From Bacilli bacterium (GTDB taxonomy: Bacteria; Bacillota_I; Bacilli_A; RF39; UBA660), in assembly GCA_017434825.1 (NCBI GenBank), contig JAFSGC010000009.1, positions 1 to 64,000 of the forward strand: a stretch of DNA of 64,000 nt, read 5' to 3'. Position numbers and translations under genes: made by a program. Below the pieces are notes generated by a model that was given only the letters and a program-made list of their open reading frames with translations, was not told the DNA's origin and did no database searches. Positions 15,293 through 24,306 of this stretch are shown piece by piece (position 1 is the stretch's first letter; each line of letters opens with the position of its first letter).

Positions 15293-17281
15293 ATGATGGC
15301 AAATAAAAATGAAATGGCTATTAATTCTATTAAGATGTTAGGTATAGATATGATTGCAAAAGCTGAAAGTGGACATCCAGGAATTGTACTTGGATCAACA
15401 CCAATTTTATATGCTTTATATATGAATGAATTAAATGTTTTAGCTAAAAAACCAAACTGGATGAATAGAGATCGTTTTGTGTTATCTTGTGGCCATGGGT
15501 CTGCAATGTTGTATTCTATGTTACATTTTGCTGGATTTGATATTTCTTTGGATGATTTAAAACGCTTTAGAGATGTTGATTCATTTACTCCGGGGCATCC
15601 TGAAATAAATGATACTTTGGGAGTAGATTGTTCGACTGGTCCTTTAGGACAAGGGATAGCAACTGCAGTGGGGATGGCACTTGCTGAAAGATACTTTGAA
15701 AACATTTGCCGTAGCGTAGATAAAAAAAGTAATTTAGTAGATTATTATACTTATGTATTATGTGGCGATGGGGACCTTCAAGAAGGAATTAGTTATGAAG
15801 CTTTATCATTTGCTAGTGCTCAAAAATTAAATAAATTAGTAGTAATCTATGATAGTAATAAAGTTCAATTAGATGGTGAAGTAAAAAATGCTTTTACCGA
15901 AGAAGTTGAAGAACGATTTGAATCGTTAGACTTTAATGTAATTACTGTTAAAAATGGCAATAGTGTTAGTGATATTACCTCGGCATTAAAAGATGCGCGT
16001 AAAAGTGATATGCCATCAATAATTATTGTTAACACGAAGATAGGTAAAGATGCTGAGAATGAAGGCACAAATTTAGTGCATGGAAAACCGTTAAGTAAAG
16101 AAGAAGTTCTAAATTTAAAACAAAAATATAAATTGCCATTAGACCCTTTTGCTTATAGCGAAGATATTAAAAATTATGTTACAGATAATATAATCAAAAG
16201 AGTAAATAAAAAGTTTGAAAAGTGGCAACTAGAATATAATCAAGCAAAAGAAAGTCGTAACAAAGATTTAGTAGGTATTATAAATTTAATTGAAAAAGGA
16301 GAATTCTTTGTAGATTTTGATAGTACCAATTATCAAATTAATGAAAAATATTGCGAAGAAGGCATTATATCTAACCAAAAAGCAATGAATTTTTTAGCAC
16401 CGAAAACAAGATTCTTCTTAGGAGGTAGCGCAGATGTTTCTTCCTCTACTAAAACGATAATTGATAAAAGTGGATTAATGTCTTATGAAAATCCAACGGG
16501 GAGAAATATAGCTTTCGGTGTAAGAGAAAATGCAATGGGAGCAATTCTAAATGGAATGGCTTTATCTGGTTTAAGAGTTTATGGATCGACATTCCTGGCT
16601 TTTGCTGACTATTTAAAACCTTCAATGCGAATGAGTGCCATTATGAATTTACCTGTAACGTACATATTTACTCACGATTCAGTATCTATTGGAGGTGATG
16701 GTCCAACGCATCAGCCAATAGAGCAATTAACAATGTTACGTAGCATTCCAAATATGACAGTATTTAGACCTGCTGATATCAACGAAATTATTGGTGCCTG
16801 GGAGTATGTAGCTAAGAACAAGGGACCAGTAAGTATAGTCGTTAGTAAGGAAAAGTTAAATATCTTAAAACATACAAATGGAAAGTATGTTAAATATGGA
16901 GCATATATAGTTCGCAAAGAAAAATATCATTTAGATGGAATTGTCGTTGCTACTGGTAGTGAAGTGCCTACAGCGCTTAAAATTGCAGAAGAATTATTTA
17001 CACAAGGAATCGACCTTAGAATTGTTTCGATGCCATCGATGGAATTATTCTTAAAACAAAATCCAGTATATGAAGAAAAGTTGCTTCCTAAAGATGTTAA
17101 AACTATTACTTTGGAAGCAGGTTCAACCTTAATGTGGCATCGATTTGCATCTAATAGTAAATGTGCTTTAGGAATTGATACCTTTGGAATATCGGGTAAA
17201 AAAGAAGATGCATTGAAGTTTGTGGGTTTTGATTATAATAGTTTACTTATGAAAATAAAAAATATGTTTGAATCCAACTAA
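15293..17281 (+). CDS. tkt: Transketolase
   Basis: 662 aa, full length. The TPP-dependent enzyme moves two-carbon units between sugar phosphates in the pentose phosphate pathway, linking to rpe in this window. Seen: AESGHPG near the N-terminus, GPLGQG, the TPP/magnesium motif GDGDLQEG (about 155), and the pyrimidine domain with GVRENAMG. AGGAAG 6 bp before ATG 15293; a second ATG follows immediately and could be used. B. subtilis has the same tkt-sirA-yneF order. Confidence 0.94.
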   Translation: MMANKNEMAINSIKMLGIDMIAKAESGHPGIVLGSTPILYALYMNELNVLAKKPNWMNRDRFVLSCGHGSAMLYSMLHFAGFDISLDDLKRFRDVDSFTPGHPEINDTLGVDCSTGPLGQGIATAVGMALAERYFENICRSVDKKSNLVDYYTYVLCGDGDLQEGISYEALSFASAQKLNKLVVIYDSNKVQLDGEVKNAFTEEVEERFESLDFNVITVKNGNSVSDITSALKDARKSDMPSIIIVNTKIGKDAENEGTNLVHGKPLSKEEVLNLKQKYKLPLDPFAYSEDIKNYVTDNIIKRVNKKFEKWQLEYNQAKESRNKDLVGIINLIEKGEFFVDFDSTNYQINEKYCEEGIISNQKAMNFLAPKTRFFLGGSADVSSSTKTIIDKSGLMSYENPTGRNIAFGVRENAMGAILNGMALSGLRVYGSTFLAFADYLKPSMRMSAIMNLPVTYIFTHDSVSIGGDGPTHQPIEQLTMLRSIPNMTVFRPADINEIIGAWEYVAKNKGPVSIVVSKEKLNILKHTNGKYVKYGAYIVRKEKYHLDGIVVATGSEVPTALKIAEELFTQGIDLRIVSMPSMELFLKQNPVYEEKLLPKDVKTITLEAGSTLMWHRFASNSKCALGIDTFGISGKKEDALKFVGFDYNSLLMKIKNMFESN

Positions 17282-17300
17282 ATTCGACATATTTTTTTTA
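17262..17300 (+). terminator. Intrinsic terminator after tkt
   Basis: AATATG...GAAT pairs with ATTC...CATATT (one bulge), followed by eight T. The stem includes the last codons of tkt. Confidence 0.7.
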
Positions 17301-17332
17301 TGCAATATGATAATCTTTTTCTGGGTGAAGAA

Positions 17333-17746
17333 ATGAGGACATATTATATATTTAATGTAAATAAGGAAATGAGTATTTTAACTAAGGATAGTCCATATAT
17401 GTTATTTAAAAGTTTTGAGTCAATATATCTAGCGGATAAATCAGATTTATATATGGCAAGTAATCTATATGAACAACTTGCAAGTAAGTTTAATAAAAAT
17501 ATTTTAAATCAAAAGATTGTTAAAGAATATAAAGATAATCAACATTATATTTATACTAAAGATCATCATAATTATTATAATCGTTATAAAGATGAAACTT
17601 GTAATTTAACAGTAAAAAATAGTTACATAATATGTAGTGCAAATAATTCTAAGTTAGAATTATTAAAAAAACTAAATGGCTATAATTTATTTGCGTGTGA
17701 TTTTGAAAATAAAGACTACTTTTGGCTTGATGAAATATATTGTTAA
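17333..17746 (+). CDS. SirA-family protein (YneE-like, DnaA-binding inhibitor of replication)
   Basis: About 137 aa. The ending LFACDFENKDYFWL closely matches the end of B. subtilis SirA (LAFDFNSKRYGWL), and the start MRTYYIFNVNKEM resembles its N-terminus, which is why ATG 17333 is chosen over 17300. SirA binds DnaA domain I and blocks new rounds of replication at the onset of sporulation. The gene lies between tkt and yneF just as in Bacillus, which makes orthology strong despite low identity. No sporulation gene as such is in this window, so the role here may differ. Confidence 0.75.
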   Translation: MRTYYIFNVNKEMSILTKDSPYMLFKSFESIYLADKSDLYMASNLYEQLASKFNKNILNQKIVKEYKDNQHYIYTKDHHNYYNRYKDETCNLTVKNSYIICSANNSKLELLKKLNGYNLFACDFENKDYFWLDEIYC

Positions 17747-17786
17747 AAATGTCCGAATGTAGTAAAATGTAAGTGAGGAGATAATT

Positions 17787-17996
17787 ATGGTAGAAACAAT
17801 AATTTGGAGTGTTTGTGCTCTAATTGTAGGTATTGTATTAGGCTTCTTAATAGCTAAAAAGGTTACTCAAAAACAATTAGAACAAAATCCTCCGATCAAT
17901 GAAAAAATGATTGAAGCTATGATGAGTAGCATGGGGAGAAAACCAAGCCAAAAACAAGTTAAACAAGTTATGGCTCAAATGAATCGTTTTAAATAA
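17787..17996 (+). CDS. yneF: YneF family (UPF0154) membrane protein
   Basis: 69 aa: an N-terminal transmembrane helix (about 5-23) and a conserved basic tail (NPPINEKMIEAMMSSMGRKP, then SQKQVKQVM) diagnostic of the family. GAGGAG upstream. Function unknown in all species. Synteny with tkt and sirA supports the call. Confidence 0.9.
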   Translation: MVETIIWSVCALIVGIVLGFLIAKKVTQKQLEQNPPINEKMIEAMMSSMGRKPSQKQVKQVMAQMNRFK

Positions 17997-18017
17997 ATCA
18001 CTTCGGTGATTTTTTTT
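17996..18017 (+). terminator. Terminator with TTCG tetraloop
   Basis: AATCAC, TTCG, GTGATT, then a T-run. Confidence 0.9.
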
Positions 18018-18080
18018 GATGCTTAAAATTACTTGTTTGAAGTATTTGATTACATTATAATAAAAGAAGTAGGTGGAAGT

Positions 18081-20309
18081 ATGAATAAAAAAGTTAAACA
18101 TGAACTATTAGTTCCTGCAGGAAACTATGCATCTGTCGTTGCGGCAATTAACAATGGTGCTGATGCAATCTATATAGGTGGCAAAAAATTTGGTGCTCGA
18201 GCATTTGCGAGTAATTTTTCAGAAGAAGAAATAGAAAATGTTATTAAACTATGTCATTTATATGGCGTAAAGGTTTATATCACAGTAAATACCCTAGTTT
18301 ATGATAATGAAATTGAAGAAGCTATAAATTATATAAGAAATATTCATTCTTATGGCGTAGATGCTGTAATAATGCAAGATGTTGGCTTAATTAATTTGGT
18401 TCATCAAATGTTTCCTAATCTAGAAATCCATGCTTCAACACAAATGCATAACCATAGTAAAGAATCTTTAAAATTCTTAGAGAATTTAGGTATAAAAAGA
18501 GTGGTTTTTGCAAGAGAAATGCCGTATGAATATATGAGTGAAATTGAAACTAACTTAGAAAAAGAGGTTTTCATTCATGGATCGCTATGTGTTTCTTATA
18601 GTGGGCAATGTTTATTTTCTTCGTGTATTTTAAATCGAAGTGGTAATCGTGGCGAGTGTGCCGGTATGTGCCGTCTTCCTTACAAGATTTATGAAAATGG
18701 TAATTTGATATCTACAAAAGGAAATTATTTATTAAGTCCTAAGGATTTGTGCTCGATTGATCATTTCAAAGAACTTTTAGATAGTGATATCGTATCTTTT
18801 AAAATCGAAGGGCGAATGAAATCTCCTGCATATGTTGGAACTGTTACTAGAATTTATAAAAATTTAATGAATCAGTATGAAAATGGGGAAGAACTTTGCG
18901 TAAATGAAAAGGACTTAGATTTATTAAAATCAATATTTAATCGTGAGTATACTCGTGGATTTTTATTTAATGATAAAGACATAATGAATTTTATGGCTCC
19001 GAACCATATGGGAGTACATTTAGGAGATGTAATTGGGGTAACTACTAAAAAAATAAAAATTAAGCTAGATAGAGATTTAAAACAGTTCGAGGGAATCAGA
19101 TTTAAAGAAAGCAATAAAGGTATTACAATTAATTTTTTATATGATGAAAAAGATAATTTAATAAATGGAGCCAAAAAGGGTGATATTGTTTATTTGGATA
19201 ATTTTATTAACCTGAAAAATACTTTGGAAGAAGTATTACTAACTACACCTTTAGTAAAAGATGATGAAAACATAACTAAAAAGATACCAATTGATGTACA
19301 GTGCGAAGCTAGATTAAATGATGTATTAACTATAACTATAACCGATGGAGAAAATACAATTATCTTAAAAGGCAATAGCATTCAAGAATCTAAAACAAGT
19401 CCAGTTACTCAAGAAAGAATTGAAAGTTGTTTGAGAAAGACTGGTAATACACCGTTTGAGATTAAAGAATTACAAATAAAATGTGATGAAAATATCTTTA
19501 TTTCTATTGGCTCATTAAATGCATTAAGAAGAGAAGCTTTAGATAAACTAAAAGGGATAAGAGAAAATACTAAAGTGGATGTAATCGAAAATTCTTTTTC
19601 TAGCGTTGCTGCAGAATATGAAAATACTGGTGAAGTTATTAATGTTTTGGTTCGTAGTGAAGAACAAATAAAAGCTTGTAAAGATTTGGGAATTAAGAAT
19701 ATTATTGTAGAAAATCCAAAACTTATGGAACCATATTTTATTTATAAAGTTCCAAGAGATAAAATAGAACATAAGTATTCTTTTGCTGAACTTTTAGTTA
19801 CTGATTATGCTTCAATGAGTATCTATCCAAATAATATTGGTGATTACCATTTGAATATCACAAATCATTATACATTTGATTATATAAAACCACATTTAAG
19901 AACTGCGATGCTTTCCGTAGAAATGTCATTTGATCAAATTCAAGAATTTATGAAATATTATCCTTACGGTAATGCTAGTGAAATTTTAGTATATGGTCGT
20001 GTTGAGTTGATGCTTATGAAGTATTGCCCTTTAAATAGAATTGTTAATAAGGATAAGGTGTGTCAGGTTTGTCAAAAAGGAAATAAGTATGAACTTGAGG
20101 ATCGTAATAAAGCTTTATATCCATTAATTAATAATCCGGTAACTCATAGCACAACAATTTTAAATTGTGAAATAACTAATAAGATAAATGATATAAATAA
20201 GTATTTAGATTTAGGTATTCATAACTTTAGAGTTGAATTTACTGATGAAGATTATGATAAATCGATGGAAGTATTGACTTCTGTAATAAACGAAATAAAA
20301 CGTAAATAA
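18081..20309 (+). CDS. U32 peptidase family protein (collagenase-like / RNA hydroxylation type)
   Basis: 742 aa. The U32 domain starts with ELLVPAGN and GADAIYIGG; the signature HGSLCVSYSGQC, then SCILNR, SGNRGECAGMCRLPY (about residues 165-205), carries the four cysteines expected to bind an iron-sulfur cluster. A long C-terminal part includes another cysteine set (CPLN, CQVCQ). Family members are annotated as collagenase-like peptidases, but several (TrhP/YrrO, RlhA) hydroxylate tRNA or rRNA using prephenate-derived chemistry. ATG 18081 with AGGTGG upstream is preferred over the longer frame from 18033. It seems to be a single gene. Confidence 0.88.
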   Translation: MNKKVKHELLVPAGNYASVVAAINNGADAIYIGGKKFGARAFASNFSEEEIENVIKLCHLYGVKVYITVNTLVYDNEIEEAINYIRNIHSYGVDAVIMQDVGLINLVHQMFPNLEIHASTQMHNHSKESLKFLENLGIKRVVFAREMPYEYMSEIETNLEKEVFIHGSLCVSYSGQCLFSSCILNRSGNRGECAGMCRLPYKIYENGNLISTKGNYLLSPKDLCSIDHFKELLDSDIVSFKIEGRMKSPAYVGTVTRIYKNLMNQYENGEELCVNEKDLDLLKSIFNREYTRGFLFNDKDIMNFMAPNHMGVHLGDVIGVTTKKIKIKLDRDLKQFEGIRFKESNKGITINFLYDEKDNLINGAKKGDIVYLDNFINLKNTLEEVLLTTPLVKDDENITKKIPIDVQCEARLNDVLTITITDGENTIILKGNSIQESKTSPVTQERIESCLRKTGNTPFEIKELQIKCDENIFISIGSLNALRREALDKLKGIRENTKVDVIENSFSSVAAEYENTGEVINVLVRSEEQIKACKDLGIKNIIVENPKLMEPYFIYKVPRDKIEHKYSFAELLVTDYASMSIYPNNIGDYHLNITNHYTFDYIKPHLRTAMLSVEMSFDQIQEFMKYYPYGNASEILVYGRVELMLMKYCPLNRIVNKDKVCQVCQKGNKYELEDRNKALYPLINNPVTHSTTILNCEITNKINDINKYLDLGIHNFRVEFTDEDYDKSMEVLTSVINEIKRK

Positions 20310-20380
20310 AACGTCAAATTTATTTATTTCTTATTTTCAAGGTGGTACTATTAAAATGTAATAATTACAGTGGAGGATAC

Positions 20381-22264
20381 ATGACAAGAGAAGAGCAAGA
20401 AAGAAATTTAGCTTTAAAAAGAGTGGTTGAAGAAAATGGCCCACAATTTGGTAAACCATCATTAGACAAACCTTGGTTAGCTATTTATAAGGATAGTGAT
20501 ATTATGGTGCCGGTTCCTGAGATGACAGCTTATCGTTATTTATATGAAAATAATAAAGATAATTTAAATGGTATTGCTTTAAATTATTTTGGATACAAGA
20601 TAACATATAGAGAGTTGTTTGCCAAAATTGATGAAATGGTGAAATCTTTAACTGCGTTTGGAGTAAAAAAAGGAGATATTGTAGGTATCTGTTGTACTAA
20701 TACTCCAGAGATAGTTTATTTATTTTATGCAATTAGTAAAATTGGAGCTGTGGCGGATGTTATAGACCCAAGAATTAACGAAGTTGTAATGTCTAAATAT
20801 TTAAATGATATTAAGTGTAAACTGTTCTTATGTTTAGAACCATCATTACCAAAATATTATGGAATTATTGATCAAACTAATGTCGAAAAGGTAGTTAGCT
20901 TGCCAATACTTGAGGCGCTTCCAGTTCCGCATAAAGCAGTGACAATTGCTAAAATGGTAGTGGAAGCTAAAAAGGAAAATAAACCGGCTCCTCCGACTGT
21001 AAAACTTCCAGATAGTGATAAATATATGACATTTAAAGAATTTAAGAAAGCTGGTAAGGATGGATATGTTCATGAAGAGCCGTATGTTAAGAATCGTCCT
21101 GTAGCAATTATTCACACTGGTGGAACAACTGGAATACCAAAAGGGGCAGTTCTTTCAAATGACAATTTGAATTCTTTAGTTCATCAATTGAGACATACGG
21201 AATTAGAATTTAATCGTGGACAAAAATGGTTAAGTTTAATGCCTCCGTGTGTAGCTTATGGGCTTGCGAATGGAATGCATTTATCATTAAGTTGTGGTAT
21301 GCAATCTATACTAATTCCAACTTATGAACCGGATAAGATTGATAAAATGATTTTAGAACACAAACCAAATCGTTTAGCTTGCTCTCCAGCTCATTGGGAA
21401 TATTTTGCTAGAAGTGAAAAAATTAAAGGAAAAGATTTATCTTATATAATTCATCCAATCGAGGGCGGCGATGCTATTAATCCAGAACTTGAAAGACAAA
21501 TTAATAGTATATTAAAGAGTCAAGGGTCAAAAGATGAACTTAGAAAAGGGTATGGATTAAGTGAAACTTGTGCAGCTTTATGTGTTGCAAGTCCTCTTGT
21601 AGATAATGAGCTGTTAATTAGTAGTGTAGGTTTTCCTTTAGTTCATACTACGTTAAGCGTTTTTGAACCAATATCCGCAGATCTTGGAGAAGTTGATCCA
21701 AGCGAGATAATTGAACTTGGATATAATGAAATTGGTGAAATTTGTGCTCAAAGTGACAATGTAATGTTAGGGTATTACAATCGTCCTGAAGAAAATGCTA
21801 AAACATTAAGAATGCACTCTGATGGAAAAGTATGGCTACATACTGGAGACTTGGGACTTATTACTCCGGATGGAAGAGTATTTATTAAGGGAAGGACTAA
21901 AAGAATTGTTATTAGGTTTGATGGGACGAAAGTTTATCCCGCAGATATTGAAAGCGTAATTGCAAAGCATCCTGCTGTAGCTTTAGTTGCGGTTGTTGGT
22001 GTAAGGGATTCTGCTCACGAACAAGGAGAACTTCCAAAAGCATATATTGTCTTAAAAGATGAATATAAAAATAATCCTGAGGTAATTGAACAAATCGCAA
22101 TGTTGTGTAATAAAAATTTAATAGATTATATGGTTCCATTTGCTTATCAAGAAATTCCTAATATGCCATATACTGCATTAGGAAAACCGGACTTTATGAC
22201 TCTTAAAAAGATTCAAACAGAAACAAATTTAGAACCAGATTTAACAAGAATAAGAAAACAATAA
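20381..22264 (+). CDS. AMP-binding (acyl-CoA synthetase-like) ligase
   Basis: 627 aa ANL-superfamily enzyme activating a carboxylate through an adenylate. Seen: P-loop HTGGTTGIPKGAV, YGLSET, LHTGDLG, KGRTKR and a C-terminal ALGKPDF Lys region. Substrate not readable; fatty or other organic acids are plausible. No carrier-protein domain follows. TGGAGG precedes ATG 20381. Downstream, after a terminator, is a degenerate sensor kinase; whether the two are functionally linked is unknown. Confidence 0.82.
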   Translation: MTREEQERNLALKRVVEENGPQFGKPSLDKPWLAIYKDSDIMVPVPEMTAYRYLYENNKDNLNGIALNYFGYKITYRELFAKIDEMVKSLTAFGVKKGDIVGICCTNTPEIVYLFYAISKIGAVADVIDPRINEVVMSKYLNDIKCKLFLCLEPSLPKYYGIIDQTNVEKVVSLPILEALPVPHKAVTIAKMVVEAKKENKPAPPTVKLPDSDKYMTFKEFKKAGKDGYVHEEPYVKNRPVAIIHTGGTTGIPKGAVLSNDNLNSLVHQLRHTELEFNRGQKWLSLMPPCVAYGLANGMHLSLSCGMQSILIPTYEPDKIDKMILEHKPNRLACSPAHWEYFARSEKIKGKDLSYIIHPIEGGDAINPELERQINSILKSQGSKDELRKGYGLSETCAALCVASPLVDNELLISSVGFPLVHTTLSVFEPISADLGEVDPSEIIELGYNEIGEICAQSDNVMLGYYNRPEENAKTLRMHSDGKVWLHTGDLGLITPDGRVFIKGRTKRIVIRFDGTKVYPADIESVIAKHPAVALVAVVGVRDSAHEQGELPKAYIVLKDEYKNNPEVIEQIAMLCNKNLIDYMVPFAYQEIPNMPYTALGKPDFMTLKKIQTETNLEPDLTRIRKQ

Positions 22265-22277
22265 CAAATTGTTTTTT
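22255..22277 (+). terminator. Intrinsic terminator
   Basis: AACAAT pairs with ATTGTT, followed by seven T. It includes the stop codon of the ligase gene. Confidence 0.75.
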
Positions 22278-22325
22278 TATTTGGAATATGTTATGATAAA
22301 TACAAGATAATAAAGGGAGTAAGCT

Positions 22326-24164
22326 ATGGTATTAATACAAGGACTTTTAATATGCAGTTTTATTTATGCATTACTTTTATCTATAATATATTTTTCAAGA
22401 TCAAGATTAAATAATATAGAAAACAATATTTACAAAGTGCTTTTAACATCTTGTCTTTTTGGAACCGTTTTAGAGTTTATGTGTATGACTTTTGCAAGCC
22501 AAATGACTCAAGTCGGAGATAAAATACAAGAGGCCTTTCATGTTGTGCTTGTAGCCAGATTTTATTTATTATATTTACTTATATGGATATCATTCTTTAT
22601 GGCTTACATATATAGTATCTCTTTTGATGAAAATAAAAGGTTTTATGCTTTTGTTAAAAAACACCGACTAGCATTTACTGCATTATGTGTAGTTGCATTT
22701 TTAACATTTGTTACAATAATTAGTGTGGCTCCAATGTATTTTTACAATGACGGATCATCTGCTTATACATGGGGACCTTCGATAGACTCACTTGTAGCAT
22801 TATTTACAATTGGAGTAGTATTTGGACTTTTAAATGTAATATTAGGATTTAAGAAAACGAAGTTTAAACGTTATGCTCCGGTATTTATCTTCTTTGCTGC
22901 TGTGCTATTAATAGTAGTAATTAAGTCAATAGATCCGGAGATTCAATTAGTAGGAACGTTATTAACGTTTGTTACAATTTTAATGTATTTTACAATTGAA
23001 AATCCTGATTTGCATATGTTATACGAACTGAAGGAAAATCGTCAGTTAATTGAGAAAAACTATGAATCTAATGCAAGCTTTATCTTTAAAATATCTCAAG
23101 AGGTAAAAAATCCTGTAGATAATATTTCAGAAGTATACAATGTTTTAAAGGACGAAAATGATGTAGAGGTTATGAAAAAAGGCCTTCAAGTTATTAAGAG
23201 AAATTCTGATGATTTAAATTTCATTGTATCTAATTTACTTGATGTATCTACATTAGATACTCATAATATTAAAATTATTAAAAATAAATATAATTTACAT
23301 AATCTCTTGCGTTCTATCGAAGTAAGGGCAAAACAAGAACTATCTAATGATGTTGATTTAAGATTAAGCATTGCATCGAATGTTCCTGAAGTACTTTTCG
23401 GTGATGAAGTTAAATTAAAACAAATTCTAATGACTATAATTTTAAATTCAGTAAAATATACACAAAAGGGATTTATCGAAATTGATTGTAGTGCAATTGT
23501 TAAGTATGATGCATGTCGTTTAATTTTTACGATTGAAGACTCTGGTTGTGGTATGAGTTTAAGTGAAGTTAATGACCTAATGAACTACGAAGGAAGTCTT
23601 AATGAAGAAGAAATTGAACTTTTAGATAAAGTTGATTTAAATATTAAAGTTGTAAGTAAAATAACCAAACTTATTGGAGGACTTATTCTAATTAAGAGCG
23701 AAGAAGATAAAGGAAGTAAATTTACTATAATTTTAGAACAAAAAATTTATAATCCTGAAACAGTTAATATTCCCGCGAGCGAAAAGTATAGTAAATCAAT
23801 ATTTAATGCTAAGAAAGTTTTATTAGTGTCAGATGTTAAAGATGATTTAGCTTACTTAAAACCAATGTTTAGTAATAATGATTTTGAAGTTATAACATCA
23901 ATGTATGGAAAAGATTGTATAGATAAAATTAATAATAAAGAATACTTCGATTTAATAGTTATTGAAGATGAAATGCGTTTAACTAGTGCTTATACAACGT
24001 TTAAAGAATTAGAGAAACTTGGAAATAAAGTCCCTGTTGTAGTAATGGTCGATAAGCCAAAAGAAAGAATAAAAAAACATTATATCGCTGATGGTTTTGC
24101 AGACGTAATATTTAAAAGTAAAATAAAATCTGAAGTAGAAAGAATTATCAAAAAATATTTGTAA
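22326..24164 (+). CDS. Degenerate hybrid histidine kinase (no acceptor His, no acceptor Asp)
   Basis: 612 aa. About seven hydrophobic segments (1-225), then a dimerisation-type helix with FKISQEVKNPVDNI (about 254-267), in which Gln258 takes the place of the phospho-accepting His. The ATPase domain looks sound: NSVKYT (374-379), DSGCGM (405-410) and DKGSKFTI. The C-terminal 115 residues form a receiver-like fold, but the expected DxxMP reads EDEMR (Glu547). It can probably bind ATP but not relay phosphate in the usual way. Possible roles: allosteric sensor or scaffold. GGGAG before ATG 22326. No separate response regulator is next to it. Confidence 0.8.
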   Translation: MVLIQGLLICSFIYALLLSIIYFSRSRLNNIENNIYKVLLTSCLFGTVLEFMCMTFASQMTQVGDKIQEAFHVVLVARFYLLYLLIWISFFMAYIYSISFDENKRFYAFVKKHRLAFTALCVVAFLTFVTIISVAPMYFYNDGSSAYTWGPSIDSLVALFTIGVVFGLLNVILGFKKTKFKRYAPVFIFFAAVLLIVVIKSIDPEIQLVGTLLTFVTILMYFTIENPDLHMLYELKENRQLIEKNYESNASFIFKISQEVKNPVDNISEVYNVLKDENDVEVMKKGLQVIKRNSDDLNFIVSNLLDVSTLDTHNIKIIKNKYNLHNLLRSIEVRAKQELSNDVDLRLSIASNVPEVLFGDEVKLKQILMTIILNSVKYTQKGFIEIDCSAIVKYDACRLIFTIEDSGCGMSLSEVNDLMNYEGSLNEEEIELLDKVDLNIKVVSKITKLIGGLILIKSEEDKGSKFTIILEQKIYNPETVNIPASEKYSKSIFNAKKVLLVSDVKDDLAYLKPMFSNNDFEVITSMYGKDCIDKINNKEYFDLIVIEDEMRLTSAYTTFKELEKLGNKVPVVVMVDKPKERIKKHYIADGFADVIFKSKIKSEVERIIKKYL

Positions 24165-24191
24165 GAAGATATTTCTATCTTCTTATTTTTT
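24163..24191 (+). terminator. Intrinsic terminator before heat-shock operon
   Basis: GAAGATA (24165-24171), TTTC, TATCTTC (24176-24182), then long T-rich sequence. Confidence 0.8.
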
Positions 24192-24220
24192 TATTTTTTT
24201 TGTAAAAATTTTGTGAAATG

Positions 24221-24248
24221 TTAGCACTTGTGAATTGACAAGTGCTAA
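24221..24248. promoter_or_regulatory. CIRCE operator 1 (HrcA site)
   Basis: TTAGCACTT and AAGTGCTAA inverted arms, 10 nt apart (canonical spacing is 9). It covers the -35. Confidence 0.9.
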
Positions 24249-24263
24249 TCTGCATAATATAAT
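24235..24263 (+). promoter_or_regulatory. Consensus sigma-A promoter of hrcA operon
   Basis: TTGACA (24235-24240), 17 bp, TATAAT (24258-24263). Perfect consensus, flanked by two CIRCE sites. Confidence 0.92.
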
Positions 24264-24267
24264 AATG

Positions 24268-24295
24268 TTAGCACTTGGAAAGCGAAGAGTGCTAG
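24268..24295. promoter_or_regulatory. CIRCE operator 2 (HrcA site)
   Basis: TTAGCACTT and GAGTGCTAG arms, again 10 nt apart, located at the transcription start. Confidence 0.88.
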
Positions 24296-24306
24296 GAAGG
24301 GATATT

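Noticed and set aside
15238-15705. Minus-strand frame opposite tkt
   Set aside because: Lies wholly within well-supported transketolase coding sequence and has no ribosome site.
20846-21115. Minus-strand frame inside the AMP-binding ligase gene
   Set aside because: Composition and overlap show a shadow frame; ligase motifs run through this region on the plus strand.
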